The notes: generated by a model from the sequence alone, not told the origin. A stretch of DNA of 64,000 nt from Tenacibaculum finnmarkense genomovar ulcerans (GCF_900239495.1 NZ_OENE01000023.1:60157-124156); one strand, 5' to 3'. Shown: positions 54,326-63,774, numbered from the stretch's first letter. Made by a program: numbers and translations.

Positions 54326-54428
54326 AAATAAAATCATTCATGAAATCTTTTCTCAATATTTAAGACAGGTAAATAAACCTGATACCTTGCTAGTTACAAT
54401 CCTAAATTAAAAGTATGTTACCAAACCT

Positions 54429-55790
54429 CTACGCAAACAACGTAGCAAAAGCTTCTTCAATTTTACCGACTAAAAGCAATTTTATAGAGTGATTTTTTGA
54501 AGATATTTTGTTATATTTTGATGCTACTAAAGTTTTATATCCTAATTTTTCGGCTTCTAAAATACGTTGGTCGATTCTTGAAACAGGTCTTATTTCTCCT
54601 GATAAACCAACTTCGGCAGCAAAACACACATTCGGGTTTATTGCCATGTCTTGATTGGAAGAAATAATTGCGGCAACAACGGCTAAATCAATTGCGGGAT
54701 CATCGACACGGATTCCTCCGGTAACATTTAAAAACACATCTTTTGCGCCTAATTTAAAACCTGCTCGTTTTTCTAAAACAGCCAAAATCATGTGTAATCT
54801 TTTTAAATTATATCCTGTGGTAGAACGCTGTGGAACTCCATAAACTGCGGTGCTTACCAAAGCTTGAATTTCAATCATTAACGGGCGGATTCCCTCTAGG
54901 GTTGAAGCAATTGCGGTTCCGCTTAAATCGGCATCTTTTTTAGATATTAATATTTCTGATGGATTTGATACTTCTCGCAATCCTGTAGATAACATTTCGT
55001 AAATTCCTAACTCGGCAGTGGAACCAAATCGGTTTTTTTGAGAGCGTAAAATTCTGTACGTATGATTTCTATCGCCTTCAAATTGTAAAACAACATCGAC
55101 CATGTGTTCTAAAATTTTGGGTCCTGCGATATGCCCGTCTTTATTAATATGCCCAATTAATAAAACTGGTGTTCCTGTTTCTTTGGCGAATTTTATCAGC
55201 TCGGCGGAGGTTTCTCGAATTTGAGAAACACTTCCTGGTGATGCTTCAATAGTATCGGTATGTAGGGTTTGAATAGAATCTATAACCAATACATCGGGTA
55301 CTACTTCGGCAATATTTTTGAATATTTTTTGAGTGTTGGTTTCTGTTAAAATTAAACAGTTTGAATTGCTTGCTTCTAAGCGTTCGGCACGCATTTTTAT
55401 TTGCGATTGACTTTCTTCTCCTGAAACATACAGTACTTTTTGAGGAATATTCAACGCTATTTGTAGCAATAATGTTGATTTTCCTATTCCTGGTTCTCCT
55501 CCTAATAAAACAACGGCTCCTTTTACAATTCCTCCGCCTAAAACGGTGTCTAATTCGGTGTTTTTAGTAGCAATACGCTCCTCAGAATTTAACTCAATAT
55601 CTTGTACTTTTAAGGGTTTCGAAACTGTTTTCCCTATATTTTCAGGGGTTTTCCAGCTTCTTTTTTCTTCTTTTTGAATTACTTCTTCAACAATGGTATT
55701 CCATTCTTTACAGGTATTGCATTGCCCAGCCCATTTTGAATGTTGTGCGCCACAGCTTTGACAGGAAAACGTCGTTTTTATTTTTGCCAT
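54429..55790 (-). CDS. radA: DNA repair protein RadA
   Basis: A 453-residue RecA-like helicase for recombination intermediates. An N-terminal four-Cys zinc finger (CQSCGAQHSKWAGQCNTC, 10-27) is followed by Walker A GGEPGIGKSTLLLQIA (near 97), the RadA-specific SQKNRFGST (near 250) and a C-terminal Lon-like domain (from about 285). The gene is intact. Its last 127 bases are duplicated beyond the Abi module, so the module abuts the 3' end without breaking the gene. Confidence 0.97.
   Translation of the reverse strand: MAKIKTTFSCQSCGAQHSKWAGQCNTCKEWNTIVEEVIQKEEKRSWKTPENIGKTVSKPLKVQDIELNSEERIATKNTELDTVLGGGIVKGAVVLLGGEPGIGKSTLLLQIALNIPQKVLYVSGEESQSQIKMRAERLEASNSNCLILTETNTQKIFKNIAEVVPDVLVIDSIQTLHTDTIEASPGSVSQIRETSAELIKFAKETGTPVLLIGHINKDGHIAGPKILEHMVDVVLQFEGDRNHTYRILRSQKNRFGSTAELGIYEMLSTGLREVSNPSEILISKKDADLSGTAIASTLEGIRPLMIEIQALVSTAVYGVPQRSTTGYNLKRLHMILAVLEKRAGFKLGAKDVFLNVTGGIRVDDPAIDLAVVAAIISSNQDMAINPNVCFAAEVGLSGEIRPVSRIDQRILEAEKLGYKTLVASKYNKISSKNHSIKLLLVGKIEEAFATLFA
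54430..54556 (-). repeat. radA 3' end, parent copy of the direct repeat
   Basis: The right-hand copy lies within the intact radA gene and is the probable origin of the copy at 53184-53310. Confidence 0.95.
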
Positions 55791-55930
55791 TGGAAGTAAT
55801 TTGAAGTTTTTTAAAAATCTTATTCGTACTATTATAAGTAAGATTCAAAGTTACAAACTAATCGTTAAATATGAAGCGTTGTTTTTTAAAAGCTTGTTTA
55901 ATTTTAATGTAAAAATTTTACTCGAAAACT

Positions 55931-56031
55931 GCGTTAGCGATTGAATGGCATGTTTGAGCTCTTTTTTATTTTTTCTTTTTAAAAAAATAAAAAAAGCGAG
56001 TAATGAAAGCGCGACCTGCAAGGGAACGCCC
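55931..56031 (+). repeat. Dispersed structured repeat, copy 3 (variant)
   Basis: GCGTTAGCGATTG, ATGTTTGAGCTC, a T-rich/A-rich hairpin, GCGAGTAATGAAAGCGCG and GGGAACGCC. The core GTTTGAGCTC...AAAGCGAGT matches copies 1 and 2; the flanks differ, and GCGTT can pair with AACGC at the ends. It lies between radA and the flippase-like gene. Confidence 0.8.
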
Positions 56032-56043
56032 AAAAAATTATTG

Positions 56044-56991
56044 TTATTTCTTGCTTTTATTATAAAGTGGTAAAAATAGAAATGCCAAGCCTCCGAAAAT
56101 GATAATCATAGCGGTTTGTGACGTCCACATAATCCAACCGAAAGCGGTTGCGGGTTCTGCCGATACTCCAAATAAAGCCATTGCTCCTGCTACGGCAATT
56201 GGGTATAAACCGATGCCTCCATTGGTGGCTGCGATGCTAAATGCGCCTGCTATAAAACCGATTAAAACGCCGCCTAACGGAACTTCTAAGCCGTTTATTG
56301 AAGGGATTGTTGCCCAAAACATACACACGTACATTGCCCAAATAAACACGGTGTGGAATATAAATGTCCACTTGTGTTTCATTTTAAAAATGCTTGTTAC
56401 GCCTTCGACTAAGCCTGAAATAAAGCTTTTAATTTTTAAACCAATTCCTGATTGTGCTTTTTTTACATAACGGGTTATGGCGTAAAAAACAAGGGCTAAA
56501 ACACTTAAAATAATGACGATTCTTAGCGGGTCAAAATTTTTGGTAAGCAGGTTATAAATAAAATCGAACTGTAAAAAAAGGGTGATTGCGATGATGCTTA
56601 ACATCATAATTACATCGGCAATTCTTTCGGCTACAATAGTTCCGAATCCTTTTTCAAAAGGAATATCTTCGTAGTTTGCCAGTACAGCGGCTCGTGAAAC
56701 TTCGCCTGCTCTTGGTAGTGCTAAATTAACTAAATAACCGACCAAAACAGCTAATGTACTATTGCCAAAATCGGGTTTATAACCCATTGGTTCTAACAGA
56801 AATTTCCATCTATAGGCTCTTGATAAATGGCTTAAAATTCCAAAAAATAAGCCCAAGGCTATCCAACTGTAATTGGCGTCTTTAAAATATTGAACTAAAA
56901 CATCTAACGAAATTTTAGAAACAGAATACCAAACTAAAAAACCGCCCAAAATGAGCGGTAATATAATTTTTAAAGCTTTTTTTAAATTCAA
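56044..56991 (-). CDS. Lysylphosphatidylglycerol synthase/flippase-like membrane protein (UPF0104 type)
   Basis: A 315-residue polytopic membrane protein with about eight helices. It carries LSHLSRAYRWKFLLEPMGYK (near 56) and LPRAGEVSRAAVLANYEDIP (near 93), typical of the lysylphosphatidylglycerol synthase transmembrane family. There is no catalytic MprF synthase domain, so lipid flipping or transport is possible but unproven. It lies 11 bases after panD on the same strand. Confidence 0.88.
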   Translation of the reverse strand: MNLKKALKIILPLILGGFLVWYSVSKISLDVLVQYFKDANYSWIALGLFFGILSHLSRAYRWKFLLEPMGYKPDFGNSTLAVLVGYLVNLALPRAGEVSRAAVLANYEDIPFEKGFGTIVAERIADVIMMLSIIAITLFLQFDFIYNLLTKNFDPLRIVIILSVLALVFYAITRYVKKAQSGIGLKIKSFISGLVEGVTSIFKMKHKWTFIFHTVFIWAMYVCMFWATIPSINGLEVPLGGVLIGFIAGAFSIAATNGGIGLYPIAVAGAMALFGVSAEPATAFGWIMWTSQTAMIIIFGGLAFLFLPLYNKSKK

Positions 56992-57002
56992 AATGTAAGA
57001 AT

Positions 57003-57353
57003 CTAGGTAAGTGTATTGTCGGCTTCGTTAGGAAAAACTAAAGAAGGTGTAAATTTCTTTGCTTCTTCTAATTCCATAAACGCATACACGATTAAAATTA
57101 ACACATCGCCTTTGGCTACTTTTCTGGCTGCAGCACCATTTAAAGTGATTTCACCGCTTCCTCTTGGTCCTGGAATAGCGTATGTTTCTAAACGTTCGCC
57201 ATTATTGTTATTCACAATTTGAACACGTTCGCCTTCGATAATTCCTGCTGCATCCATTAAATCTTCATCAATGGTAATGCTTCCTATATAATTTAAATCG
57301 GCACCCGTAACTTTTACGCGGTGGATTTTAGATTTTACTACTTGTACTAACAT
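57003..57353 (-). CDS. panD: Aspartate 1-decarboxylase
   Basis: A 116-residue pyruvoyl enzyme making beta-alanine. Self-cleavage is expected at the Gly-Ser of [17 protein letters not shown] (near 25), with the downstream [20 protein letters not shown]. With panC directly upstream (49 bases) it supplies pantothenate for CoA. Confidence 0.97.
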   Translation of the reverse strand: MLVQVVKSKIHRVKVTGADLNYIGSITIDEDLMDAAGIIEGERVQIVNNNNGERLETYAIPGPRGSGEITLNGAAARKVAKGDVLILIVYAFMELEEAKKFTPSLVFPNEADNTLT

Positions 57354-57402
57354 ATTACAAAAATAGTTTTTTAATGATTAATGTATTGTTTTTTGTTGAT
57401 TT

Positions 57403-58248
57403 TTATTTTAATCGAATATTATCTATCAATCGAATATCGCCTGCAAAAACGGCAATAAAGGCACGATATTTTTCGTTTTCGGCTTTTATTTTAACAGTTT
57501 TTAGGGTTTCTTCGGATGCAATAGTAAAATATTCTAAGCGTAATAACGGATGTTTTTTAAACTTTTTAACTACCCATTTTGTTACTTTATCTGCACTTTT
57601 TATGCCAAATTTTTTCTTGGCTTTTTTTAGTGTTCTATAAATAAAAGGTGCAACTTCTCTGTATTCTTCTGATAAACGGCTATTGCGAGAACTCATTGCC
57701 AAACCATCTTCTTCCCTAAAAATAGCACAGCCTTTTACTTTTACAGGAATTTGGTGTTTTTTAACCAGTTTTTTGATGATTTGTAATTGCTGGAAGTCTT
57801 TTTTACCAAAATAAGCCGTATTTGGCGTTACTATTTCAAATAATGATTTTACAATAGTTCCTACACCATCAAAATGTCCGTCACGAAATTCCCCTTCCAT
57901 TTGATGCTCTAATCCATCAAAATTAAAGGTATCAGCAGTTATATTATTGTCATAAATTTCGGCTACTGATGGCAAAAATAATACCTCACAATTTACACTT
58001 TCTAAAAGGGCGATATCTTGGTCAATCGTTTTTGGATAATTTACCAAATCTTCTTGATTATCAAACTGCGTAGGGTTTACAAAAATACTCACTACCGTAA
58101 TAGCATTGTGCTGTTTTGCTTTTTTTATCAGCGATAAATGCCCTTGATGCAAAGCGCCCATCGTAGGCACAAATCCTATTGATTTATCAGCCTTTTTAAG
58201 AGTAGCTAAATATTCTTTTAATGCTGATTTGGTTTTATAAATTTTCAT
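57403..58248 (-). CDS. panC: Pantoate-beta-alanine ligase
   Basis: A 281-residue adenylating enzyme. FVPTMGALHQGHLSLIKKAK (HxGH-type, near 27), VSIFVNPTQFDNQEDL (near 53), YFGKKDFQQLQIIKKL (near 147) and DGLAMSSRNSRLS (near 185) are all present. First gene of panC-panD. A minus-strand TAATTTTG at 58271-58278 is its likely promoter. Confidence 0.98.
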   Translation of the reverse strand: MKIYKTKSALKEYLATLKKADKSIGFVPTMGALHQGHLSLIKKAKQHNAITVVSIFVNPTQFDNQEDLVNYPKTIDQDIALLESVNCEVLFLPSVAEIYDNNITADTFNFDGLEHQMEGEFRDGHFDGVGTIVKSLFEIVTPNTAYFGKKDFQQLQIIKKLVKKHQIPVKVKGCAIFREEDGLAMSSRNSRLSEEYREVAPFIYRTLKKAKKKFGIKSADKVTKWVVKKFKKHPLLRLEYFTIASEETLKTVKIKAENEKYRAFIAVFAGDIRLIDNIRLK

Positions 58249-58270
58249 GGTCTTATAGTTGGAAAAGGTG

Positions 58271-58318
58271 CAAAATTAGCAATTTAACACCATTATAGCA
58301 TAAATTTTCGTATTTTTG
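58271..58318. promoter_or_regulatory. Divergent promoters of panC and the GT5-like gene
   Basis: TAATTTTG on the minus strand (58271-58278) faces panC, and TATTTTTG on the plus strand (58311-58318) faces the gene at 58345. Both are exact TAnnTTTG boxes. Confidence 0.7.
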
Positions 58319-58344
58319 CTTCTTTAATAAAAGAGACAGATTTA

Positions 58345-59163
58345 ATGAAGGATAAGAGAATATTATACGTTTCATCAGAGGTAATACCTTATTTACCTGA
58401 AACAGAATTATCGTCTACTGCATTCAATGTTGCTAAAAATGCACATTCTAAAGGAGTTCAAACCCGTATTTTCATGCCTCGTTTTGGCGTAATTAACGAA
58501 CGAAGGCATCAATTACATGAAGTTATTCGTTTGTCTGGAATGAATTTAATAATTAACGACATGGATATGCCGCTAATTATCAAAGTTGCTTCAATCCCTA
58601 AGGAAAGAATGCAGGTGTATTTCATTGACAATGAAGAGTATTTTAAGCGTAAAGCAGTATATTCTGATGAAGATGACAAGATGTTTACTGATAACGACGA
58701 GCGTATGATTTTCTTTGCAAAAGGAGTCGTAGAAACAGTAAAAAAATTAAACTGGGCACCTGATGTTATTCATATTCATGGGTGGATGGCATCTTTACTT
58801 CCATTATATTTAAGAGAATTTTATAAAGAAGAACCATTATTTACAGAAAGTAAAATTGTAACTTCGATTTATGAAAATAATTTTGAAGGTGAATTAAATA
58901 CTGAATTGGCAAATAAAGTTCGTTTTGATAAAATTGAGGAAGCTAAAATTGCAACAATTGCAACTCCTAATCAAATCAATATTTTAAAAAGTGCTATTGA
59001 AAATTCAGATGCTATTGTAAAAGGTAGTGAGGTTTTACCTGATGAAATTAATGCTTTTATTGCTGAAAAAAGCACCAAGGTTTTAGAATTTCAATCAGAA
59101 GAAACTTTAGCCGAAGCATATTTAGATTTCTATAAAGAAAATGTTTTAGAATTAAGCGAATAA
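58345..59163 (+). CDS. Glycogen/starch synthase-like protein, catalytic N-domain only
   Basis: A 272-residue protein. ILYVSSEVIPYLPETELSST (near 5), RIFMPRFGVINERRHQLHEV and DVIHIHGWMASLLPLYLREF (near 140) match the GT5 domain of glycogen synthases. The second Rossmann domain (GT1) needed for catalysis is absent, and the KxGGL-type motif is replaced by PETELSS. It probably is not a working glycogen synthase; the role is unknown. It lies 9 bases before the DUF4270 gene. Confidence 0.85.
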   Translation: MKDKRILYVSSEVIPYLPETELSSTAFNVAKNAHSKGVQTRIFMPRFGVINERRHQLHEVIRLSGMNLIINDMDMPLIIKVASIPKERMQVYFIDNEEYFKRKAVYSDEDDKMFTDNDERMIFFAKGVVETVKKLNWAPDVIHIHGWMASLLPLYLREFYKEEPLFTESKIVTSIYENNFEGELNTELANKVRFDKIEEAKIATIATPNQINILKSAIENSDAIVKGSEVLPDEINAFIAEKSTKVLEFQSEETLAEAYLDFYKENVLELSE

Positions 59164-59172
59164 ACAATACAA

Positions 59173-60753
59173 ATGATTAAAAAAATTGGTGGTTTAGGTA
59201 TTAGCTTGCTATGTTTAGCAGCTATGGTGTCGTGTGAAAAAGATTTTAGCGACCTAGGAGGTCATGTGGTTGCTAACACAAAGTTTGAAACTGGTGAACT
59301 ATTATTAGACGTTGAAATTGAAAAAATTGACATCGCAAATACTAATACAAACGATGCTTATAAAGCCGTTAGGGCAGATAATATTAGTCTTGGTTCTTTA
59401 GGTGAATATTGGCTAGGTGTTTCTAAAAATAATGAAAATTATAAAGGGATTCAAGCCTCTGTTATTAGTCAATTAGCGTATGTGTCAGGGCTAAAAAACA
59501 AAGCTATTTCTGGTACTGATACCATTTATAACTTAGATAAGGTTATTTTAAAAATACCTTATAAGACAACTGCTACAACAACATCTAAACAAGAAACAAG
59601 TTTTGAACTTGATTCGTTTTTAGGGAACTTAACGGAGCCTACTGCTTTAAAAGTGTTTCAAAATGAAACGTTTTTAAAAAATGACAATCCTACGCCAAAT
59701 AATCCTGGTAAAAGGAATACCTATTTATCGAATGCTGAATATTTAGGGGATAATTTATTAAATGAAGACCCTGATTTCACCTTTATTGTCGATACAAAAA
59801 AAGATACTGTTTTTAACTATCAAAGAATAGATAGAATGGACACTTCTAAAACATATTTAGAAGCTGTTAAAGTTAAAAAATCGAGCACAACTGCTGCAGT
59901 ACCTTTTTTAGCAATTCCTTTAGATCTTGCTAAAATGAAAACCTTATTTTGGGATAAATTTGAGGGTGCTAATTTTGCATCTAAACAAGCTTTTGATGTT
60001 TATTTTAAAGGATTAAAAATTATGGCTTCTGGTGAAAAGGGCGCTTTGATTCCTTTAAATTTAACCAATGATGCTTCTTTGGTATTTCAGTATTCGAAAG
60101 CTATTTCAAAAGCAGGTAAAGTTGCAAGTAGCGAAAATGAAGAATATTCTTTTGCTTTATCAGGTATTAAAAATAGTAAATATGTAATGTCTGAAGCAAA
60201 AACACCTGTACCTTCTAACAACTTTGTAATTCAAGGAACCGCAGGTTCAATGGCTAAAATCACGCTATTAAATACAACAAAACTTGAGGAGTTAAGAGCT
60301 AATAATTTATTAATCAATGATGCTTCGTTAACTTTTCATGTAAATCAGAATATTAATACCGATAAAAAAATAATTCCTCAAAAATTATTTATTTATCAAA
60401 ATATAGACAAAGCAATAGAAGGTATTCAAGCTACACAATTAACGGATGCTTACAAAGAAGCGGCTGTTTTTGGTGGTAATCTTGAAGTGTCGGAAGATGA
60501 TAAACCTGAAAAATATTCTTTCAAAATAACAGATTACATCACTAATTTATTAGAAGGTAACGGTAGTATTGACCCTTTAGTTTTAAAGGTTTACAACAAC
60601 CCTACAGACAACGCTTTTAAAAATAAAGTACCTGATGTAAATGTTAAAACTTATAATTGGAACCCAAGAGGGGTTACTTTATTAAACGGAAATAAAACAG
60701 CTAACGGAATAAAAAGAGCTGTATTAAAAATATCATATTCAAAAGAAAAATAA
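59173..60753 (+). CDS. DUF4270 domain lipoprotein
   Basis: A 526-residue protein with lipobox AAMVSCEKDFSD (Cys near 21). DUF4270 features include NTKFETGELLLDVEIEKID, LSNAEYLGDNLL and long beta-rich segments. The family is confined to Bacteroidota and is of unknown function, presumably surface-exposed. It is placed between the GT5-like gene and glmS with gaps of 9 bases, so an operon is likely. Confidence 0.88.
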   Translation: MIKKIGGLGISLLCLAAMVSCEKDFSDLGGHVVANTKFETGELLLDVEIEKIDIANTNTNDAYKAVRADNISLGSLGEYWLGVSKNNENYKGIQASVISQLAYVSGLKNKAISGTDTIYNLDKVILKIPYKTTATTTSKQETSFELDSFLGNLTEPTALKVFQNETFLKNDNPTPNNPGKRNTYLSNAEYLGDNLLNEDPDFTFIVDTKKDTVFNYQRIDRMDTSKTYLEAVKVKKSSTTAAVPFLAIPLDLAKMKTLFWDKFEGANFASKQAFDVYFKGLKIMASGEKGALIPLNLTNDASLVFQYSKAISKAGKVASSENEEYSFALSGIKNSKYVMSEAKTPVPSNNFVIQGTAGSMAKITLLNTTKLEELRANNLLINDASLTFHVNQNINTDKKIIPQKLFIYQNIDKAIEGIQATQLTDAYKEAAVFGGNLEVSEDDKPEKYSFKITDYITNLLEGNGSIDPLVLKVYNNPTDNAFKNKVPDVNVKTYNWNPRGVTLLNGNKTANGIKRAVLKISYSKEK

Positions 60754-60762
60754 AACATTGCT

Positions 60763-62619
60763 ATGTGTGGAATTACAGGATATATAGGGCATAGAGAAGC
60801 TTACCCAATTGTTATTAACGGATTAAAACGCCTTGAATACAGAGGGTACGATAGTGCTGGAATTATGATGTACGATGGTGAAACAATTCATCTGACAAAA
60901 ACAAAAGGAAAAGTTGCTGACCTAGAAATCATTACCAATAAAGACGAAAAAAGAAAGAAAGGATCTATAGGTATTGGGCATACACGTTGGGCTACTCATG
61001 GAGTACCAAACGATGTAAACTCACATCCTCATATTTCACAATCTGGAAATTTAGTGATTGTTCATAATGGAATTATTGAAAATTATGACACCATAAAAAA
61101 AGAATTAATCTCTAGAGGTTACACCTTTAAAAGCGATACCGATACAGAGGTATTAATTAACCTTATTGAAGAGGTTAAAAAGAACGAAAAGTGTAAATTA
61201 GGAAAGGCAGTTCAATTAGCGCTTACAAATGTTATTGGTGCATATGCAATTGCTGTTTTTGATAAAAACAAACCAAACGAACTAATTGTAGCGCGTTTAG
61301 GAAGTCCAATTGCTATTGGTGTTGGAAAAAACAACGAAGAGTTTTTTATAGCTTCGGATGCTTCTCCTTTTATCGAATATACCAAAGATGCTATTTATTT
61401 AGAAGATGGTGAATTAGCGATCATCAAAAAAGATAAAGGAATTAAAGTTCGTCAAATTGAAAATGATAAAGAAATTGACGCTACCGTTCAAGAACTTCAG
61501 TTAAGCTTAGAGCAAATTGAAAAAGGTGGTTATGAGCATTTCATGTTAAAAGAAATTTACGAACAACCAAAAGCTATTATTGATACTTACAGAGGACGAA
61601 TGTTAGCCGATCAAGGTATTATTCGTATGGCAGGTATTGATGATAATTTATCAAAATTCACCAACGCTAGCCGAATTATTATCGTGGCTTGTGGTACTTC
61701 TTGGCATGCTGGTTTGGTAGGAGAATATCTTTTAGAAGATATGGCACGTATTCCTGTTGAAGTAGAATATGCTTCTGAATTTAGATACCGTAACCCAATT
61801 ATTAACGAAAACGATGTGGTAATCGCTATTTCTCAATCAGGAGAAACTGCCGATACTTTAGCAGCTATTAAATTAGCAAAATCAAAAGGAGCCTTTGTTT
61901 TTGGTATTTGTAATGTAGTCGGTTCTTCTATTGCTAGAGAAACTCATGCTGGTGCTTATACGCATGCAGGTCCTGAGATTGGCGTTGCATCAACAAAAGC
62001 ATTTACTACGCAAATAACCGTTTTATCATTAATTGCGTTAAAATTAGCACAAGCAAAAGGAACGTTATCTAAACCTGCTGTAAATAGTTATTTACAAACC
62101 TTACAACAAATTCCTGCGCAAATAGAAACCTTGTTAAAGGCAGATGCGCAAATTAAAGAAATTGCAAAGGTTTATAAAGATGCTAAAAACTGCTTGTATT
62201 TAGGTAGAGGATTTAATTTTCCTGTGGCTTTAGAAGGTGCTTTAAAACTTAAAGAGATTTCATATATTCATGCAGAAGGATATCCTGCTGCCGAAATGAA
62301 GCATGGTCCTATTGCTTTAATCGATGAAGATATGCCTCTTTTTGTAATTGCGACCAATAAAGGGCATTACGAAAAAGTAGTAAGTAATATTCAAGAAATA
62401 AAATCTAGAAGTGGTAAAATTATCGCTATTGTAACACAGGGCGATACTACGGTAAAAGAAATTGCAGATCATGTGATTGAAATTCCTGATACTGACGAAG
62501 CTTTTACGCCGTTATTAACCACAATTCCTTTTCAATTATTATCGTATCATATTGCGGTTTTATTAGAAAAAAATGTAGATCAGCCAAGAAATTTAGCGAA
62601 ATCTGTAACGGTAGAATAA
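60763..62619 (+). CDS. glmS: Glutamine-fructose-6-phosphate aminotransferase (isomerizing)
   Basis: A 618-residue enzyme making glucosamine-6-phosphate for peptidoglycan. The N-terminal Cys nucleophile is in MCGITGYIGHREAYP. Glutaminase blocks follow (GHTRWATHGVPNDVNSHPH, VHNGIIENYD). Two SIS domains hold VACGTSWHAG, ISQSGETADTLAA and the C-terminal PRNLAKSVTVE. Length is normal. No glmS ribozyme-like leader can fit in the 9-base gap upstream. Confidence 0.98.
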   Translation: MCGITGYIGHREAYPIVINGLKRLEYRGYDSAGIMMYDGETIHLTKTKGKVADLEIITNKDEKRKKGSIGIGHTRWATHGVPNDVNSHPHISQSGNLVIVHNGIIENYDTIKKELISRGYTFKSDTDTEVLINLIEEVKKNEKCKLGKAVQLALTNVIGAYAIAVFDKNKPNELIVARLGSPIAIGVGKNNEEFFIASDASPFIEYTKDAIYLEDGELAIIKKDKGIKVRQIENDKEIDATVQELQLSLEQIEKGGYEHFMLKEIYEQPKAIIDTYRGRMLADQGIIRMAGIDDNLSKFTNASRIIIVACGTSWHAGLVGEYLLEDMARIPVEVEYASEFRYRNPIINENDVVIAISQSGETADTLAAIKLAKSKGAFVFGICNVVGSSIARETHAGAYTHAGPEIGVASTKAFTTQITVLSLIALKLAQAKGTLSKPAVNSYLQTLQQIPAQIETLLKADAQIKEIAKVYKDAKNCLYLGRGFNFPVALEGALKLKEISYIHAEGYPAAEMKHGPIALIDEDMPLFVIATNKGHYEKVVSNIQEIKSRSGKIIAIVTQGDTTVKEIADHVIEIPDTDEAFTPLLTTIPFQLLSYHIAVLLEKNVDQPRNLAKSVTVE

Positions 62620-62646
62620 TAGAATAAGTATTTTTTTATAAAATTT

Positions 62647-62681
62647 AAAAACTCCTGAGATTGTATCTCGGGAGTTTTTTT
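62647..62681 (+). terminator. Terminator after glmS
   Basis: AAAAACTCCTGAGA pairs with TCTCGGGAGTTTTT (one mismatch) and is followed by Ts. Confidence 0.88.
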
Positions 62682-62715
62682 GCTTTATTATTTTTATTTA
62701 CAGCAATAAATTAGC

Positions 62716-62737
62716 GAAAATCCGTGAAATTAGCGTC
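62716..62737 (-). repeat. Single inverted copy of the end-of-window repeat motif
   Basis: The minus strand reads GACGCTAATTTCACGGATTTTC, identical to the start of the tandem array at 63775. Together they flank the EEP nuclease gene in inverted orientation. Confidence 0.85.
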
Positions 62738-62743
62738 TAAATT

Positions 62744-63709
62744 TCAGGATACTTTATTCTTTCGAAAGGTAACATATACAGGAAAATGATCTGAAAAACC
62801 ACCCTGATACCAAGGACCAATATAGGTTCGAAATGGGCTGTTTTTAAATTTTCCTTTAGCAAACTGTAGCCATTGTTTCTTAAAAATACCTGCTTTTAAA
62901 AACGTATGCACACTTTTCTTGGGATGAAAAAAATCTTTAGAAAAAATAATTTGATCAAATAAATGCCATTTTTTATAATAGGTTAACGTGCCCTGCCCTT
63001 TTTTGAATAAAGGCTTCATCGGATTGTAAAATTCATCGGTAACTAAAAATTCGTTGACACTTTTACTTGTTGGATCGTCATTAAAATCGCCCATAATAAT
63101 AAACTTTGGGTTTTCTTCTTTTGCTTTTATAGCATCTAACACTTTATGTACGTGTTTTGCTGCGGCTATACGTTTTTCGGTGGTTTGTTCTTCGCCATCT
63201 CTTCTTGAGGGCCAATGATTGACTAAAATGTGTATTACTTGTTCATTTAAGATTCCTTTTACCACCAATAAATCACGGGTATAATCAACCTCACCTTTGT
63301 TATCTGTTAAATATAACGGGAATTTATCCGAAGAAAGAACCTTAAAAAAAGTAGGGTTATAAAGTAATGCCACGTCAATGCCTCGTTCGTCAGGCGAATC
63401 AAAATGAACATAGCGATACGCGTACTTTGAAATATTTTTATGATGTGTTAAATCTTTAATTACTTTGGCATTTTCAACCTCCACCAAGCCAATTAACACA
63501 GGAGGAATTGCCGATTGATTGCTTCCTATTTGTTTTATGACATCCGTTATTTGTTTTATTTTCTGTTGATATTTTCTAGCATTCCATTTCCGCCTACTCG
63601 ATGGTGTAAAATCATTATCGGCTGTTTTTGGGTTGTCAACAGTATCAAATAAATTTTCAACATTATAAAAAGCAACGGTAATTATATTTTTTCTTTTAGA
63701 TGTAGGCAT
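62744..63709 (-). CDS. Endonuclease/exonuclease/phosphatase family protein
   Basis: A 321-residue EEP-fold hydrolase. Motifs are VAFYNVENLFDTVD (near 12), GLVEVENAKVI (near 74), NHWPSRRDGEEQTTEKRI (near 168), IIMGDFNDDPTSKSV (near 204) and the terminal GGFSDHFPVYV. These contain the metal ligands and catalytic Asp/His. No clear signal peptide with this start, the ATG at 63709, although many relatives are exported. The substrate is unknown. Confidence 0.92.
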   Translation of the reverse strand: MPTSKRKNIITVAFYNVENLFDTVDNPKTADNDFTPSSRRKWNARKYQQKIKQITDVIKQIGSNQSAIPPVLIGLVEVENAKVIKDLTHHKNISKYAYRYVHFDSPDERGIDVALLYNPTFFKVLSSDKFPLYLTDNKGEVDYTRDLLVVKGILNEQVIHILVNHWPSRRDGEEQTTEKRIAAAKHVHKVLDAIKAKEENPKFIIMGDFNDDPTSKSVNEFLVTDEFYNPMKPLFKKGQGTLTYYKKWHLFDQIIFSKDFFHPKKSVHTFLKAGIFKKQWLQFAKGKFKNSPFRTYIGPWYQGGFSDHFPVYVTFRKNKVS

Positions 63710-63774
63710 TTCATGAAATTTTACACTAAAATACGCAATAAAAATAGCTTAGAGTTTTATAGGTATTATTGTAA

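Noticed and set aside
55851..56033. 60-codon minus-strand frame between radA and the flippase-like gene
   Set aside because: It lies over the structured dispersed repeat (copy 3) and has no coding signature.
60754..60762. glmS ribozyme upstream of glmS
   Set aside because: Only 9 bases separate the DUF4270 gene and glmS, leaving no room for a ribozyme.
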